Shown: positions 52,303-61,365 of the stretch, piece by piece
How the letters are laid out: each line of letters opens with the position of its first letter
How positions within the stretch are numbered: position 1 is the stretch's first letter
Source of the DNA: Rhizobium freirei PRF 81
GTDB lineage: Bacteria; Pseudomonadota; Alphaproteobacteria; Rhizobiales; Rhizobiaceae
Reading direction: 5' to 3'
Length of the DNA: 64,000 nucleotides
Assembly (NCBI RefSeq): GCF_000359745.1
Contig: NZ_AQHN01000070.1
Location: 32,112 to 96,111 of the forward strand
The notes under the pieces: model-generated
What the model saw: only the letters and a program-made list of their open reading frames with translations
What the model was told of the DNA's origin: nothing
The model's database searches: none
Program-made: the position numbers and the translations under genes

Positions 52303-53533
52303 GCTCTATCTCCTTGAAGAGGACGTTTTGGTCGATGAGGTAATGTGCAAAGATCGGCAGGCTCGCGCCGCCGATCGCCCGTGCCTGCGGCCCCACTGCG
52401 CCCTCGATGATCTCGGGCATGATGACGCCCTGCAGATCCAGATCCGAGGCGGCCTTGATGGTGGCGCGCACCACCCGCTCCCGTACCCAATCAGGGAAGC
52501 CGCCATCGATGACGGCGGCGCTGAAATCGATGACCGAGGCGGCGGCGACGATCGCTTGTGCCAGTGCCTTTGCCGTATCCTGTATCCAGATCTCCAGCGG
52601 TTCGCCGAAATCGATCCAGTTGTCGGCGGAATACCAGAGAGGGCGCGAGTCGAGGCCGTGATCCCTCAACAGGTTCTCGAGCACGAAGATCGAGGCGATC
52701 TCCAGAAGCTGGCGGTTTTCGCCGTTGCGGCCGCGTACGGGCAGGGGGCCGAGGGCTCCGGCCGTGCCGGTGCGTCCGACGAAGATTGAGGAATTGAGCA
52801 CGATGCCGCCGCCGATGAAGGAGCCGATAAAGAAATAGACGAAATCCGGATAATGCGCGCCGGCGCCGAAGACCAGCTCCGCGCCGCAGGCGCTGGTGGC
52901 GTCATTCTGCAGGAAGACGGGATAAGTCACGCGCGAGGCGATTTCGGTGCGCAGGTCGAAGCCGCGCCAGACATCCATGGCTCCGGGCGGCGCGCCGACC
53001 TGCTCGGCCCAGTTCCACAGCTCGAACGGCGCGGCGACGCCGATCCCAGCGAGCTTGCGGCGTTCCTCGTCGCTCAGGCGCCCCTCCAATTCCCTGATGC
53101 CGGCAGTCACGAAAGCGATGATCTCCTGCGGCAGCGGATAGGGATAGGTCTGATGAAGCTGCATCCTGATTCTGCCGACGAAATCCATCAACACGAGATC
53201 GGCGCTACGTCGGCCGATCTTGACGCCGAAGGAGAGCACGGCATCCGGATTGAGCCGCATGGGAATGGATGGCTGGCCGACGCGTCCGCGCACCGGCGCA
53301 TCGCGCGATAGCAGCCCATCCTTCTCGAGCGCCCGCATGATGACGGAAACGGTCTGGGCGGATAGCCCGCTGCGCCTGGCGATATCGGCCTTCGACAGCG
53401 CACCGTGACGGCGCACGAGCGACAGCACGAGCCGCTCGTTGTGGGCGCGTACGCCAAGCTGGTTCGCGCCCCCGCTGGGGTCGAGAATCGCTGGCGTTGT
53501 GGGTGTGTCCTCCGGGTCGTGCACGAGAGACAT
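52286..53533 (-). CDS. frcR: ROK-family transcriptional regulator (FrcR-like)
   Basis: A 415-residue repressor. A winged helix-turn-helix at about residues 32-90 (GALSKADIARRSGLSAQTVS, RALEKDGLL) precedes a ROK sugar-binding/kinase-like domain with the QNDATSACGAE and GGGIVL segments. It lacks a complete catalytic zinc-cysteine block, as expected of a regulator. The frame opens at 53590, but ATG 53533 has GGAAGGAG seven bases upstream. It is divergent from frcB, the arrangement of frcR in Sinorhizobium. Fructose or a derivative is the probable inducer. Confidence 0.87.
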   Translation of the reverse strand: MSLVHDPEDTPTTPAILDPSGGANQLGVRAHNERLVLSLVRRHGALSKADIARRSGLSAQTVSVIMRALEKDGLLSRDAPVRGRVGQPSIPMRLNPDAVLSFGVKIGRRSADLVLMDFVGRIRMQLHQTYPYPLPQEIIAFVTAGIRELEGRLSDEERRKLAGIGVAAPFELWNWAEQVGAPPGAMDVWRGFDLRTEIASRVTYPVFLQNDATSACGAELVFGAGAHYPDFVYFFIGSFIGGGIVLNSSIFVGRTGTAGALGPLPVRGRNGENRQLLEIASIFVLENLLRDHGLDSRPLWYSADNWIDFGEPLEIWIQDTAKALAQAIVAAASVIDFSAAVIDGGFPDWVRERVVRATIKAASDLDLQGVIMPEIIEGAVGPQARAIGGASLPIFAHYLIDQNVLFKEIEHAEGH

Positions 53534-53588
53534 GGGCCTGCTCCTTCCACCATGGCCATGCCTGATTTTTTTCCAGAATGCCACATCC

Positions 53589-53644
53589 AATTAATAATTC
53601 AATCCGATTTATTTATTGACAGATGGAAATCTTTAGGCTCAGAT
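53589..53644 (+). promoter_or_regulatory. frcB promoter with AT-rich operator region
   Basis: TTGACA (53616-53621) and TCAGAT (53639-53644) are 17 bases apart, a fair sigma-70 promoter. Directly upstream and overlapping, AATTAATAATTC...TTTATTTATTG (53589-53617) is an imperfect AT-rich dyad like those bound by ROK repressors. It lies in the 246-base gap between divergent frcR and frcB. Confidence 0.5.
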
Positions 53645-53779
53645 ATAGGCGTCGAGGATGCGTATATGGCCTTGGAGGAGGTCTTTCCAAAATAATCTGA
53701 CAGGCATTGCGCATCTCCACCCCGGGCGCTCATCCGGGAATGCCGGACGGTCCGGCTTTTCAAACATCGGGAGGATTGA

Positions 53780-54805
53780 ATGAAGAAATCTGTTATTTCG
53801 GCAGCGATCGCCGCTCTGGCGCTCGGCGTTGCCTTTGCCGCGCCGGCAAAGGCTGCAGACGTGTCCGCCTGCCTCATCACCAAGACCGATACCAACCCCT
53901 TCTTCGTCAAGATGAAGGAAGGTGCGACGGCCAAGGCCAAGGAACTCGGCGTGACGCTGAAGTCCTATGCCGGCAAGATCGACGGTGACAGCGAAAGCCA
54001 GGTTGCCGCGATCGAGAGCTGCATCGCCAGCGGTGCCAAGGGTATTCTGATCACCGCCTCCGACACCAAGGGCATCGTTTCCTCGGTCAAGAAGGCACGC
54101 GACGCGGGCCTGCTGGTCATCGCGCTCGACACGCCTCTGGAGCCGGCCGACGCCGCCGACGCGACCTTTGCCACAGACAATCTTCTCGCTGGCAAGCTGA
54201 TTGGTCAGTGGGCAAAGGAAACGCTGGGTGACAAGGTGAAGGACGCCAAGGTCGGCTTCCTGGATCTGGCGCCATCGCAGCCTTCCGTTGACGTCCTGCG
54301 CGACCAGGGCTTCATGATCGGCTTCGGCATCGACCCGAAGGATCCGAACAAGATCGGCGACGAAACCGATCCGCGCATCGTCGGCCATGACGTTACCAAC
54401 GGCAACGAGGAGGGCGGCCGCAAGGCCATGGAAAACCTCCTGCAGAAGAATTCGAGCATCAACGTCATCCACACGATCAACGAACCGGCCGCCGTCGGCG
54501 CCTATCAGGCTCTGAAGGCCGTCGGCTTGGAAAAGCAGGTTCTGATCGTGTCTGTTGACGGCGGCTGCCCGGGCGTCAAGTCCGTCAAGGAAGGCGTGAT
54601 CGGCGCGACGTCGCAGCAATATCCGCTGATGATGGCTGCCCTCGGCGTCGAGGCGATCAAGAAGTTCGCCGCGACGGGCGAAAAGCCGAAGCCGACCGAA
54701 GGCAAGTCCTTCTTCGATACCGGCGTTTCGCTGGTGACGGACAAGCCGGTTCCGGGCCTGAAGTCGATCGACACCAAGGAAGGCACGGCCAAGTGCTGGG
54801 GCTAA
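53780..54805 (+). CDS. frcB: Fructose ABC transporter substrate-binding protein
   Basis: A 341-residue periplasmic sugar-binding protein (Peripla_BP_4 fold). The signal peptide is cut after APAKA at about residue 24. Sugar-binding segments include ITKTDTNPFF, ALDTPLEPADA and VSVDGGCPG. It is the FrcB type described for fructose, mannose and ribose uptake in Sinorhizobium. GGGAGGAT precedes the ATG. A strong stem-loop just after the stop could raise the level of frcB mRNA relative to frcCAK, as is usual for binding proteins. Confidence 0.92.
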   Translation: MKKSVISAAIAALALGVAFAAPAKAADVSACLITKTDTNPFFVKMKEGATAKAKELGVTLKSYAGKIDGDSESQVAAIESCIASGAKGILITASDTKGIVSSVKKARDAGLLVIALDTPLEPADAADATFATDNLLAGKLIGQWAKETLGDKVKDAKVGFLDLAPSQPSVDVLRDQGFMIGFGIDPKDPNKIGDETDPRIVGHDVTNGNEEGGRKAMENLLQKNSSINVIHTINEPAAVGAYQALKAVGLEKQVLIVSVDGGCPGVKSVKEGVIGATSQQYPLMMAALGVEAIKKFAATGEKPKPTEGKSFFDTGVSLVTDKPVPGLKSIDTKEGTAKCWG

Positions 54806-54840
54806 GCCTCGTCCTGAACTTGGCATGATCCAATCCGAGA

Positions 54841-54868
54841 GCCGCTTCACGCTTTTCGCTGAAGCGGC
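54841..54868 (+). other. Stem-loop after frcB
   Basis: GCCGCTTCA and TGAAGCGGC form a perfect nine-base-pair stem with a ten-base loop 36 bases downstream of frcB. CCGGCCG/CGGCCGG (54905-54929) gives a second hairpin. Neither has a T-tract, so they fit mRNA stabilisation or attenuation rather than full termination. Confidence 0.6.
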
Positions 54869-54982
54869 CCTTAGGTTCGCGATCGTGCCTTCCTGATATC
54901 AACGCCGGCCGGACTTCAACTTCGGCCGGTTCAACAGCCGGCGGTTTCCGCGTATAGTTCGGCGCGGCAGCGGAGGAATACA

Positions 54983-56047
54983 ATGACCGGAGCACAGGAA
55001 TTCGAGCGTGTTCTCGACGGCAGCGACAAGAATGTTGCCTCGTTCGAGCACCAGGACGTCTCTCTTCTCAAACGCATGCAGCATTTCTTGCACTCGACGC
55101 CGGCCGCCGTGCCGTTGATCGTGCTGGTGCTGGCGATCATCATCTTTGGCTTTGCCATCGGCGGCCGTTTCTTCTCGGCCTATACCCTGACGCTGATCCT
55201 GCAGCAGATCGCCATCGTCGGCATTCTCGCCGCAGCGCAGACACTGGTCATCCTGACGGCCGGCATCGATCTTTCGATCGGCGTGATCATGGTCATTTCC
55301 TCCGTCGTCATGGGCAACGTCGCCGTCACCTACGGCCTGCCGACGCCTGTCGCCGTTTTTGCCGGCATGGTCGCTGGCGGTCTCTGCGGATTGCTCAACG
55401 GTTTCCTGGTCGCCAACATGAAGCTGCCGCCGTTCATCGTGACGCTCGGCACGTGGAATATCGTCATGGCGACGAATTTCATCTATTCCGCCAATGAGAC
55501 CATCCGTGACACCGATGTCGATGAAAAGGCACCGCTTTTGCATCTCTTCGCGATCAGCTTCCGTGTCGGTGGAGCGGTGCTGACCCTCGGTGTCATCGCT
55601 ATGGTGCTGCTGGTGGTCGGCCTATGGTATATTCTCAATCACACCGCTTGGGGCCGGCATGTCTATGCTGTCGGCGATGACCCGGAAGCGGCAAAATTGT
55701 CGGGCATCCAGACCAAGAAGGTGCTGCTCGCGGTCTACGGCGTTTCGGGACTGATTGCGGCCTTTGCTGCCTGGGTTTCGATTGGCCGCAACGGCTCGGT
55801 CTCCCCGTCTTCGGCTGTGACGGATTTCAATCTCCAGGCAATTACCGCGACGGTGATTGGTGGCATCTCGCTTTTCGGCGGCCGCGGCTCGATCCTCGGC
55901 ACGCTATTCGGCGCCATGATCGTCGGCGTCGTATCCATGGGCCTCAACATGCTCGGAGCGGATCCGCAGTGGAAGGTCCTCCTGACGGGCGTGCTGATCA
56001 TCGGCGCCGTCGCGATCGATCAATGGATCAGAAAGGTATCGGCATGA
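54983..56047 (+). CDS. frcC: Fructose ABC transporter permease
   Basis: A 354-residue inner-membrane permease of the BPD_transp_2 (ribose/xylose) family, with 8-10 hydrophobic helices from residue 36 onward. The cytoplasmic coupling region contains GDDPEAAKLSGIQTKKV, the usual EAA-like loop of this family. An N-terminal cytoplasmic extension of about 30 residues precedes the first helix. It overlaps frcA by four bases. Confidence 0.92.
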   Translation: MTGAQEFERVLDGSDKNVASFEHQDVSLLKRMQHFLHSTPAAVPLIVLVLAIIIFGFAIGGRFFSAYTLTLILQQIAIVGILAAAQTLVILTAGIDLSIGVIMVISSVVMGNVAVTYGLPTPVAVFAGMVAGGLCGLLNGFLVANMKLPPFIVTLGTWNIVMATNFIYSANETIRDTDVDEKAPLLHLFAISFRVGGAVLTLGVIAMVLLVVGLWYILNHTAWGRHVYAVGDDPEAAKLSGIQTKKVLLAVYGVSGLIAAFAAWVSIGRNGSVSPSSAVTDFNLQAITATVIGGISLFGGRGSILGTLFGAMIVGVVSMGLNMLGADPQWKVLLTGVLIIGAVAIDQWIRKVSA

Positions 56048-56832
56048 CCACGACAGGCGAACCCCTTCTCACCGCCCGCGGCCTCGTCAAGCGCTATGGA
56101 CGCGTGACCGCGCTCGACAATGCCGACTTCGATCTTTACCCCGGCGAGATCCTTGCTGTCATCGGCGACAACGGCGCCGGAAAATCCTCGCTGATCAAGG
56201 CGATTTCCGGCGCGGCCACACCCGATGAAGGCGAGATCAGGTTGGAAGGCAAGCCCGTCCATTTCAGGTCGCCGATGGAAGCGCGCGAGGCCGGTATCGA
56301 AACGGTTTATCAGAACCTGGCGCTCTCGCCGGCGCTCTCGATCGCGGACAACATGTTCCTCGGCCGCGAAATCCGCAAGCCCGGCATTCTCGGCTCCTGG
56401 TTTCGTATGCTCGACCGGCCGGCGATGGAAAAGCGTGCCCGCGACAAGCTCACCGAGCTTGGCTTGATGACGATCCAGAACATCAACCAGGCGGTGGAAA
56501 CGCTCTCCGGCGGCCAGCGTCAGGGTGTCGCCGTGGCACGTGCCGCCGCCTTCGGCTCCAAGGTCGTCATCATGGACGAACCGACGGCAGCTCTCGGCGT
56601 CAAGGAAAGCCGCAAGGTGCTGGAGCTCATTCTCGACGTGCGTGCCCGCGGCCTGCCGATCGTTCTGATCTCGCACAACATGCCGCATGTCTTCGAGGTG
56701 GCGGACCGCATCCATATCCATCGCCTTGGGCGTCGTCTGACCGTCATCAATCCCAAGGAATATACCATGTCCGATGCCGTCGCCTTCATGACCGGTGCCA
56801 AGGCGCCGCCGGTGGAGAACGTCGCCGCATGA
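56044..56832 (+). CDS. frcA: Fructose ABC transporter ATP-binding protein
   Basis: A 262-residue ABC ATPase. Walker A is GDNGAGKSS (about residues 41-49), the Q-loop is VYQNLALSP, the signature LSGGQRQGVAVARA is at about 152 and Walker B is VVIMDEPTAALG. It has a single ATPase domain, unlike the duplicated RbsA type, which is characteristic of frcA. The four-base overlaps with frcC and frcK suggest coupled translation. Confidence 0.93.
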   Translation: MTTTGEPLLTARGLVKRYGRVTALDNADFDLYPGEILAVIGDNGAGKSSLIKAISGAATPDEGEIRLEGKPVHFRSPMEAREAGIETVYQNLALSPALSIADNMFLGREIRKPGILGSWFRMLDRPAMEKRARDKLTELGLMTIQNINQAVETLSGGQRQGVAVARAAAFGSKVVIMDEPTAALGVKESRKVLELILDVRARGLPIVLISHNMPHVFEVADRIHIHRLGRRLTVINPKEYTMSDAVAFMTGAKAPPVENVAA

Positions 56833-57461
56833 GTATTTCTCTCGAAAACGTCGCCGGCGAGATCATTGCTCGCGCCGGCGACACCAGGCGGTTTCTGGTG
56901 GCGATCGCCGGGCCGCCCGGCGCCGGCAAGTCGACCTTGGCCGACAACGTCGCCAAGGCGTTGCAGGCCAAGGGCGAAAGCGCCGAAGTGCTGCCGATGG
57001 ACGGCTTCCATATGGACAATGCCGTCCTCATCGAAAAAGGGCTCTTGAAGCGGAAGGGCGTGCCGGAGAGTTTCGATGTCCGCGCTTTTCTCGATATCGT
57101 CAAAGCCGTGCGCGCCGCCGATCAGGAGGTGCTCGTGCCGGTCTTTGATCGCTCGCGCGAACTTGCCATAGCATCCGCGCGCATCGTCTCACCCGATCAT
57201 CGTTTTATCGTGATTGAAGGCAACTACCTGCTGTTCAGCCAGGGCAAGTGGGCGGAGCTGGAGGGTGTGTTCGACTATTCGATCATGCTCGCGCCGCCGA
57301 TGGAGGTGTTGGAGGAGCGGCTATGGGCGCGCTGGAAGGGGTACGATCTCGATGACGAGGCCGCCCGCGCCAAGGTCCACGGCAACGATCTGCCGAACGG
57401 CCGGCTGATCCTGGAAAACCGTCGCAAGGCCGATGTGACCGTCGACGTCGTGCAGGACTGA
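56829..57461 (+). CDS. frcK: FrcK-like P-loop kinase
   Basis: A 210-residue nucleoside/pantothenate-kinase-like protein. It has P-loop GPPGAGKSTLADN at about residues 27-39, MDGFHMDNAV and the EGNYLLF motif. It is the fourth gene of the frcBCAK operon, as in Sinorhizobium. FrcK resembles kinases, but a fructose kinase activity has not been established; a fructokinase of another family is encoded at the right end of this window. Confidence 0.87.
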   Translation: MSISLENVAGEIIARAGDTRRFLVAIAGPPGAGKSTLADNVAKALQAKGESAEVLPMDGFHMDNAVLIEKGLLKRKGVPESFDVRAFLDIVKAVRAADQEVLVPVFDRSRELAIASARIVSPDHRFIVIEGNYLLFSQGKWAELEGVFDYSIMLAPPMEVLEERLWARWKGYDLDDEAARAKVHGNDLPNGRLILENRRKADVTVDVVQD

Positions 57462-57536
57462 ACCTCACGATCATTTAACCGCTGTGGCGGATTGTTTTAC
57501 GATGCTGGTTGGTGTTATCGAAGCGCGATATCATCA

Positions 57537-57583
57537 AGCATGGTTCCGAAGGGCGTGAAGTCGCTTTCGGACGAGACCATGCT
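57537..57583. repeat. Rhizobial intergenic palindrome, copy 3
   Basis: AGCATGGT and ACCATGCT are perfect outer arms, with CCGAA...TTCGG inside. The layout GCATG-CCGAA-GCG-TTTCGG-CATGC is that of the copy at 12403-12452. It occupies the space between frcK and pyrC and accounts for the open frame upstream of the real pyrC start. Confidence 0.7.
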
Positions 57584-57605
57584 CACATTTCCAGAGGTCG
57601 CGCCC

Positions 57606-58646
57606 ATGCAAAAGCTCACCATCCGCCGTCCCGACGACTGGCATCTGCATTTGCGGGATGGCGCCATGCTGGAAGGCGTGATCGGCGACACTTCCAGACA
57701 TTTCGCCCGCGCCATCATCATGCCCAATCTCGTGCCGCCGGTCGTGACCACGGCGGATGCGACGGCCTACCGCGACCGCATCCTGAAGGCGCTGCCGACG
57801 GGCGACCGCTTCCAGCCGCTGATGACGCTTTATCTCACCGAGCACACCAGCCTCGACGATGTCGAGGAGGGCAAGAAGAGCGGCCTGATCACCGCCGTCA
57901 AGCTCTACCCGGCCGGTGCCACGACCAACTCTCACGGCGGCGTGCGTGATCTGAACAAGGCCATGCCGGTGCTGGAGCGCATGGCGAAGATCGGCCTGCC
58001 GCTCTGTGTCCATGGCGAGGTGACGACGCCGGAAGTCGATATTTTCGATCGCGAGGCGGTCTTCATCGAAACCGCGCTCGATCCGCTGCGCCAGCGCCTG
58101 CCGGAACTGAAGGTCACCATGGAACATGTGACCACGTCGGATGGCGTGAACTACATCAAGTCGGCAAAGGCCAATCTCGCCGGCTCCATCACCACGCATC
58201 ATCTGATCATCAACCGCAATGCCATCCTCGTCGGCGGCATCCGCCCGCATTATTATTGCCTGCCGGTCGCCAAGCGTGAGAGCCATCGCCTGGCGCTGCG
58301 CGCGGCGGCCACGAGCGGCGACACCAGGTTCTTCCTCGGCACCGATTCCGCTCCGCATGTCGATCCGCTGAAGGAATGCGCCTGTGGCTGCGCCGGCATC
58401 TATACCTCGATCAACACCATGAGTTGCCTTGCCCATGTGTTCGAGCAGGAGGGTGCGCTGGACAAGCTCGAGGCTTTCGCCTCGCTGAACGGACCGGCCT
58501 GGTACGGCCTGCCCGTCAATGACGACCGCATCACGCTGGTGCGCCGGCATGATGCGGTGACCTTCCCGGCGAAGATCGAGACCGGGGCTGGTCCGGTCAC
58601 CGTTTTCGACCCGATGTTTCCGCTGCATTGGGATGTCGAATCTTAA
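57606..58646 (+). CDS. pyrC: Dihydroorotase
   Basis: A 346-residue class II (Escherichia coli type) dihydroorotase, which closes carbamoyl-aspartate in pyrimidine synthesis. Zinc ligands His13 and His15 are in DDWHLHLRDG, the carbamylated Lys in AVKLYPAGATT, and further ligands in CVHGEVT, ITTHHLI and LGTDSAPH. The frame opens at 57492 through a repeat, but ATG 57606 is the family start with AGAGG nine bases upstream. pyrE lies 3.6 kb further on. Confidence 0.96.
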   Translation: MQKLTIRRPDDWHLHLRDGAMLEGVIGDTSRHFARAIIMPNLVPPVVTTADATAYRDRILKALPTGDRFQPLMTLYLTEHTSLDDVEEGKKSGLITAVKLYPAGATTNSHGGVRDLNKAMPVLERMAKIGLPLCVHGEVTTPEVDIFDREAVFIETALDPLRQRLPELKVTMEHVTTSDGVNYIKSAKANLAGSITTHHLIINRNAILVGGIRPHYYCLPVAKRESHRLALRAAATSGDTRFFLGTDSAPHVDPLKECACGCAGIYTSINTMSCLAHVFEQEGALDKLEAFASLNGPAWYGLPVNDDRITLVRRHDAVTFPAKIETGAGPVTVFDPMFPLHWDVES

Positions 58647-58843
58647 TTTTAGATATTATGAATATAAGTATAGATGAATTTATATGCAGTATTGGCGGTA
58701 AAGTATTTGTGTCTTGCCGCTAAATGGCACGTATATTTTATTGAAATGTATTTTCTTTATTATTTGCCGTAACCAATTCGATACCCCTTAAGGGCTAGCG
58801 TGTCATTGATCCCCTACGGTAACGATGAGACCGTTGAAAGAGC
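58647..58843. other. AT-rich intergenic region
   Basis: The 197 bases between pyrC and the diguanylate cyclase gene are strikingly AT-rich up to about 58780, unlike the GC-rich surroundings. Only small dyads are seen, such as CCCTTAAGGG at 58787-58796. It probably carries the promoter of the cyclase gene; no RNA or coding sequence was recognised. Confidence 0.5.
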
Positions 58844-59998
58844 ATGATGCTGGTCGATTACAACTCACTTCTTCTCGCCCTTGGCGTTTCCGCGTCCTGC
58901 CTCGCAGTGACATTGGTGGGAAGCTGGTTTTCTCGCCGGCCCGATACCTTTCTACTGACGTGTTCCGCCGGCCTGGTGCCGCTGGTGGGTGGCATTTTCA
59001 TATACGGCCATTATGTCGACAAGCCGCACCCGATCTTTGCCGTCCTGACTTTCATCTTGTTTTTCATCGGCTTCTCGACGATCTGGGTGGCCGGCTATCA
59101 ATTTCGCACGCGGCGGCTCTCGGGGTGGCGCTTCCTGCTTGGATGCCTCACCGGTATTGCCGCTTCGGTCGGGCCGATGCTCGCCGGCTATGATGGGCTG
59201 GCCTTCATCGGCGACAACGTCGTCATCGGCCTGCTGCTGCTTCTGACGGCGCGTGAATATTGGATAAGCCGCCACGAAGCGCCGACGCCGCTCTATGGCA
59301 TTACCGCACTCTACACTTTGACCGCCATTTCCTTTGGCCTTTGCGCGGCGGTGCTCATCGCCGATGGCAAGCTCGTGCTCGGCCATGCACCGAACAATTG
59401 GGCCGAGGATTTCAGCCTCGCCGTCTGCATCGCCGGAATGACCGGGATCGGGGCGCTGTCGCTTGCACTGCATCAGTGGCGCCAGGCGGCCCTGCATCGT
59501 CAGGAGGCGATCACCGATTCCCTGACCGGGCTGCTCAACCGCCGCGCACTCTTCGACCTTCACGGCAGACGGACCTTCGGCCCGTCCATGGCGGTCATCA
59601 TCTTCGATATCGATCGCTTCAAATTGATCAACGATCAGCATGGCCATGCCGCCGGCGATCTCGTGCTCAAGTTTTTCGGCCAGGAATTGTCCGTAGGCTT
59701 GCGCCCTTCGGATACGGTGGCGCGGCTCGGTGGCGAGGAGTTCGCCCTCGTGCTCGACAACACCTTGCCGGGCCGTGCCGAACAGGTCGCGGAACGGGTG
59801 CGGGATGCCTTTGCCGCACAGGCGATCGAGATAGAAGGAAAATCTCTGACTTGCACCGTCAGTGCAGGCGTTGCGACCGGCACCGTCAAGGGGATCGGCT
59901 TCGATGACGTCCTTCGCGCTGCCGACAAGGCGCTCTATGAGGCAAAACGAAACGGCCGCAACCGTGTCGAGGTTGCGGCCTATCTGCATGCCGTCTAG
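58844..59998 (+). CDS. Membrane-bound diguanylate cyclase (GGDEF)
   Basis: A 384-residue protein with about seven membrane helices in residues 1-215 and a C-terminal GGDEF domain (about 222-380). The active-site motif is GGEEF near residue 296 and the substrate motif DIDRFKLINDQHGH precedes it. An inhibitory RxxD site is not evident upstream of GGEEF. It should make cyclic di-GMP in response to a membrane signal. Two adjacent ATGs (58844, 58847) are possible starts. Confidence 0.93.
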   Translation: MMLVDYNSLLLALGVSASCLAVTLVGSWFSRRPDTFLLTCSAGLVPLVGGIFIYGHYVDKPHPIFAVLTFILFFIGFSTIWVAGYQFRTRRLSGWRFLLGCLTGIAASVGPMLAGYDGLAFIGDNVVIGLLLLLTAREYWISRHEAPTPLYGITALYTLTAISFGLCAAVLIADGKLVLGHAPNNWAEDFSLAVCIAGMTGIGALSLALHQWRQAALHRQEAITDSLTGLLNRRALFDLHGRRTFGPSMAVIIFDIDRFKLINDQHGHAAGDLVLKFFGQELSVGLRPSDTVARLGGEEFALVLDNTLPGRAEQVAERVRDAFAAQAIEIEGKSLTCTVSAGVATGTVKGIGFDDVLRAADKALYEAKRNGRNRVEVAAYLHAV

Positions 59999-60039
59999 CC
60001 GATCAATTCGCTGGAACCCTGTAGCTTTCTTTTGACTGG

Positions 60040-60519
60040 TTAGAACAGAGCCCGCACGAAGGCGCATGCGGCAAGAAGCGATGCCACCGTGCGTACATGG
60101 TTCCACTGCATCCAATCGCTGAGATAGGTCGTCCACAGCTGCGCTGCTTCCGCTGTGTGGCCATCGACCTTGTCGAGCGCATCATTCAGCGGAACGTTGA
60201 ACACGATGGTCGAGAGGAAGCTGGCGACGAGATAGAGCGCGGCGCCTGCCAGCATCATCACGCTGACGCTGCCTCGCCAGTAGATGATGGCCATGGCAGC
60301 GACGAAGACCGACAGGATGGCGGCCAGCATGAACACGATGATGAAAGGCGAACGTACGATCGTGACGTTGATGGATTGCATGGCGGCGATCCCCTGATCG
60401 ACCGGAAGGCGGGCGAGGGACTGCATGACGAAGGTCGAGAAGGCGAAATAGACGCCGGCGAGAAGGCCGCTGCTGAGCGCCGCGATGATGAGCGCGATAT
60501 TCGTGATCGGAAAGGTCAT
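60040..60519 (-). CDS. DUF1772 membrane protein
   Basis: A 159-residue protein with four hydrophobic segments and the N-terminal NIALIIAALSSGLLAGVYFAF typical of DUF1772 (anthrone oxygenase-like) proteins. It overlaps the NAD(P)-binding protein gene upstream by four bases, so both belong to one operon. The function is unproven. Confidence 0.82.
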   Translation of the reverse strand: MTFPITNIALIIAALSSGLLAGVYFAFSTFVMQSLARLPVDQGIAAMQSINVTIVRSPFIIVFMLAAILSVFVAAMAIIYWRGSVSVMMLAGAALYLVASFLSTIVFNVPLNDALDKVDGHTAEAAQLWTTYLSDWMQWNHVRTVASLLAACAFVRALF

Positions 60520-61346
60520 GACTGAATACTCCAGATGCCGGTAGCGGCGGTTTCGTGGGTATAAGCGGAAAAGTCTTTCGCTTGCCTGCCGAGGATTTGG
60601 CTGACGCCATCCATGACGGGCGAGTTGCGGCCATCGAGGACCTGCGTGAAAAGCTCATGCAGGAGGTCGGTAACCTCTTCCGGCAGGCCGTAAGCGGTCA
60701 TCTCGGCGATGAAAGCATCAACCGGGACGGTTTCGTATTCGATGGTCCTTTGGGAAGCCGCCGCGATTTCGGAAACCGCTTGGCGAAAGGTCAAGGCGCG
60801 CGGTCCAGTCAGTTCGTAGGTCTGGTTGCGATGACGCGGATCGATAAGGCACGCAACAGCCGCATCGGCAATGTCGTCGGCGTCGACGAAAGGCTCCGGC
60901 ACATTGCCGGCCGGCAACGTCAGCTTCCCCTGCAGAAGTCCGTCCATGAAGACCCCCTCGCTGAAATTCTGGTTGAACCAGCTAGCGCGCAGCACGGTAT
61001 AGTCGATGCCAACGGCTTTGAGTTTCTCCTCGCTGTGGATGGCGCCGTCCTCGCCTCGGCCGGAAAGCAGGACGATATGCCCGACGCCGACTTCGGCCGC
61101 CGTCTTGGCAAAAGCCCCAATGGCCTCGGCTGCCCAGGCAACCGCAAGATCCGGTTGGAACGTGACATAGGCAGCGGAGGCGCCTTCCAGCGCTTGATGC
61201 CAAGTGCTGCGGTCCTGCCAGTCGAAGCGGGGTTCCGTCGAGCGCGAAACGGCACGAGCCTTGATGTCGCGTTCCTTCAGTCGCTCGGCGACCCGGCCGC
61301 CGGTTTTTCCCATTCCGCCGATGATGGCGATCGTCGAGGTCTGCAT
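60516..61346 (-). CDS. NmrA-like NAD(P)-binding protein
   Basis: A 276-residue atypical short-chain dehydrogenase. The Rossmann nucleotide-binding motif is IIGGMGKTGGRVAERL at residues 8-23, with HIVLLSGRGEDGAI and the YTVLRASWFNQNF segment further on. The YxxxK catalytic pair is not evident, as in NmrA/QorB-type redox sensors or azoreductase-like proteins. It is divergent from a TetR-type gene that probably represses it. Confidence 0.87.
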   Translation of the reverse strand: MQTSTIAIIGGMGKTGGRVAERLKERDIKARAVSRSTEPRFDWQDRSTWHQALEGASAAYVTFQPDLAVAWAAEAIGAFAKTAAEVGVGHIVLLSGRGEDGAIHSEEKLKAVGIDYTVLRASWFNQNFSEGVFMDGLLQGKLTLPAGNVPEPFVDADDIADAAVACLIDPRHRNQTYELTGPRALTFRQAVSEIAAASQRTIEYETVPVDAFIAEMTAYGLPEEVTDLLHELFTQVLDGRNSPVMDGVSQILGRQAKDFSAYTHETAATGIWSIQS

Positions 61347-61365
61347 TTCGAACTCCTCCTGTACA

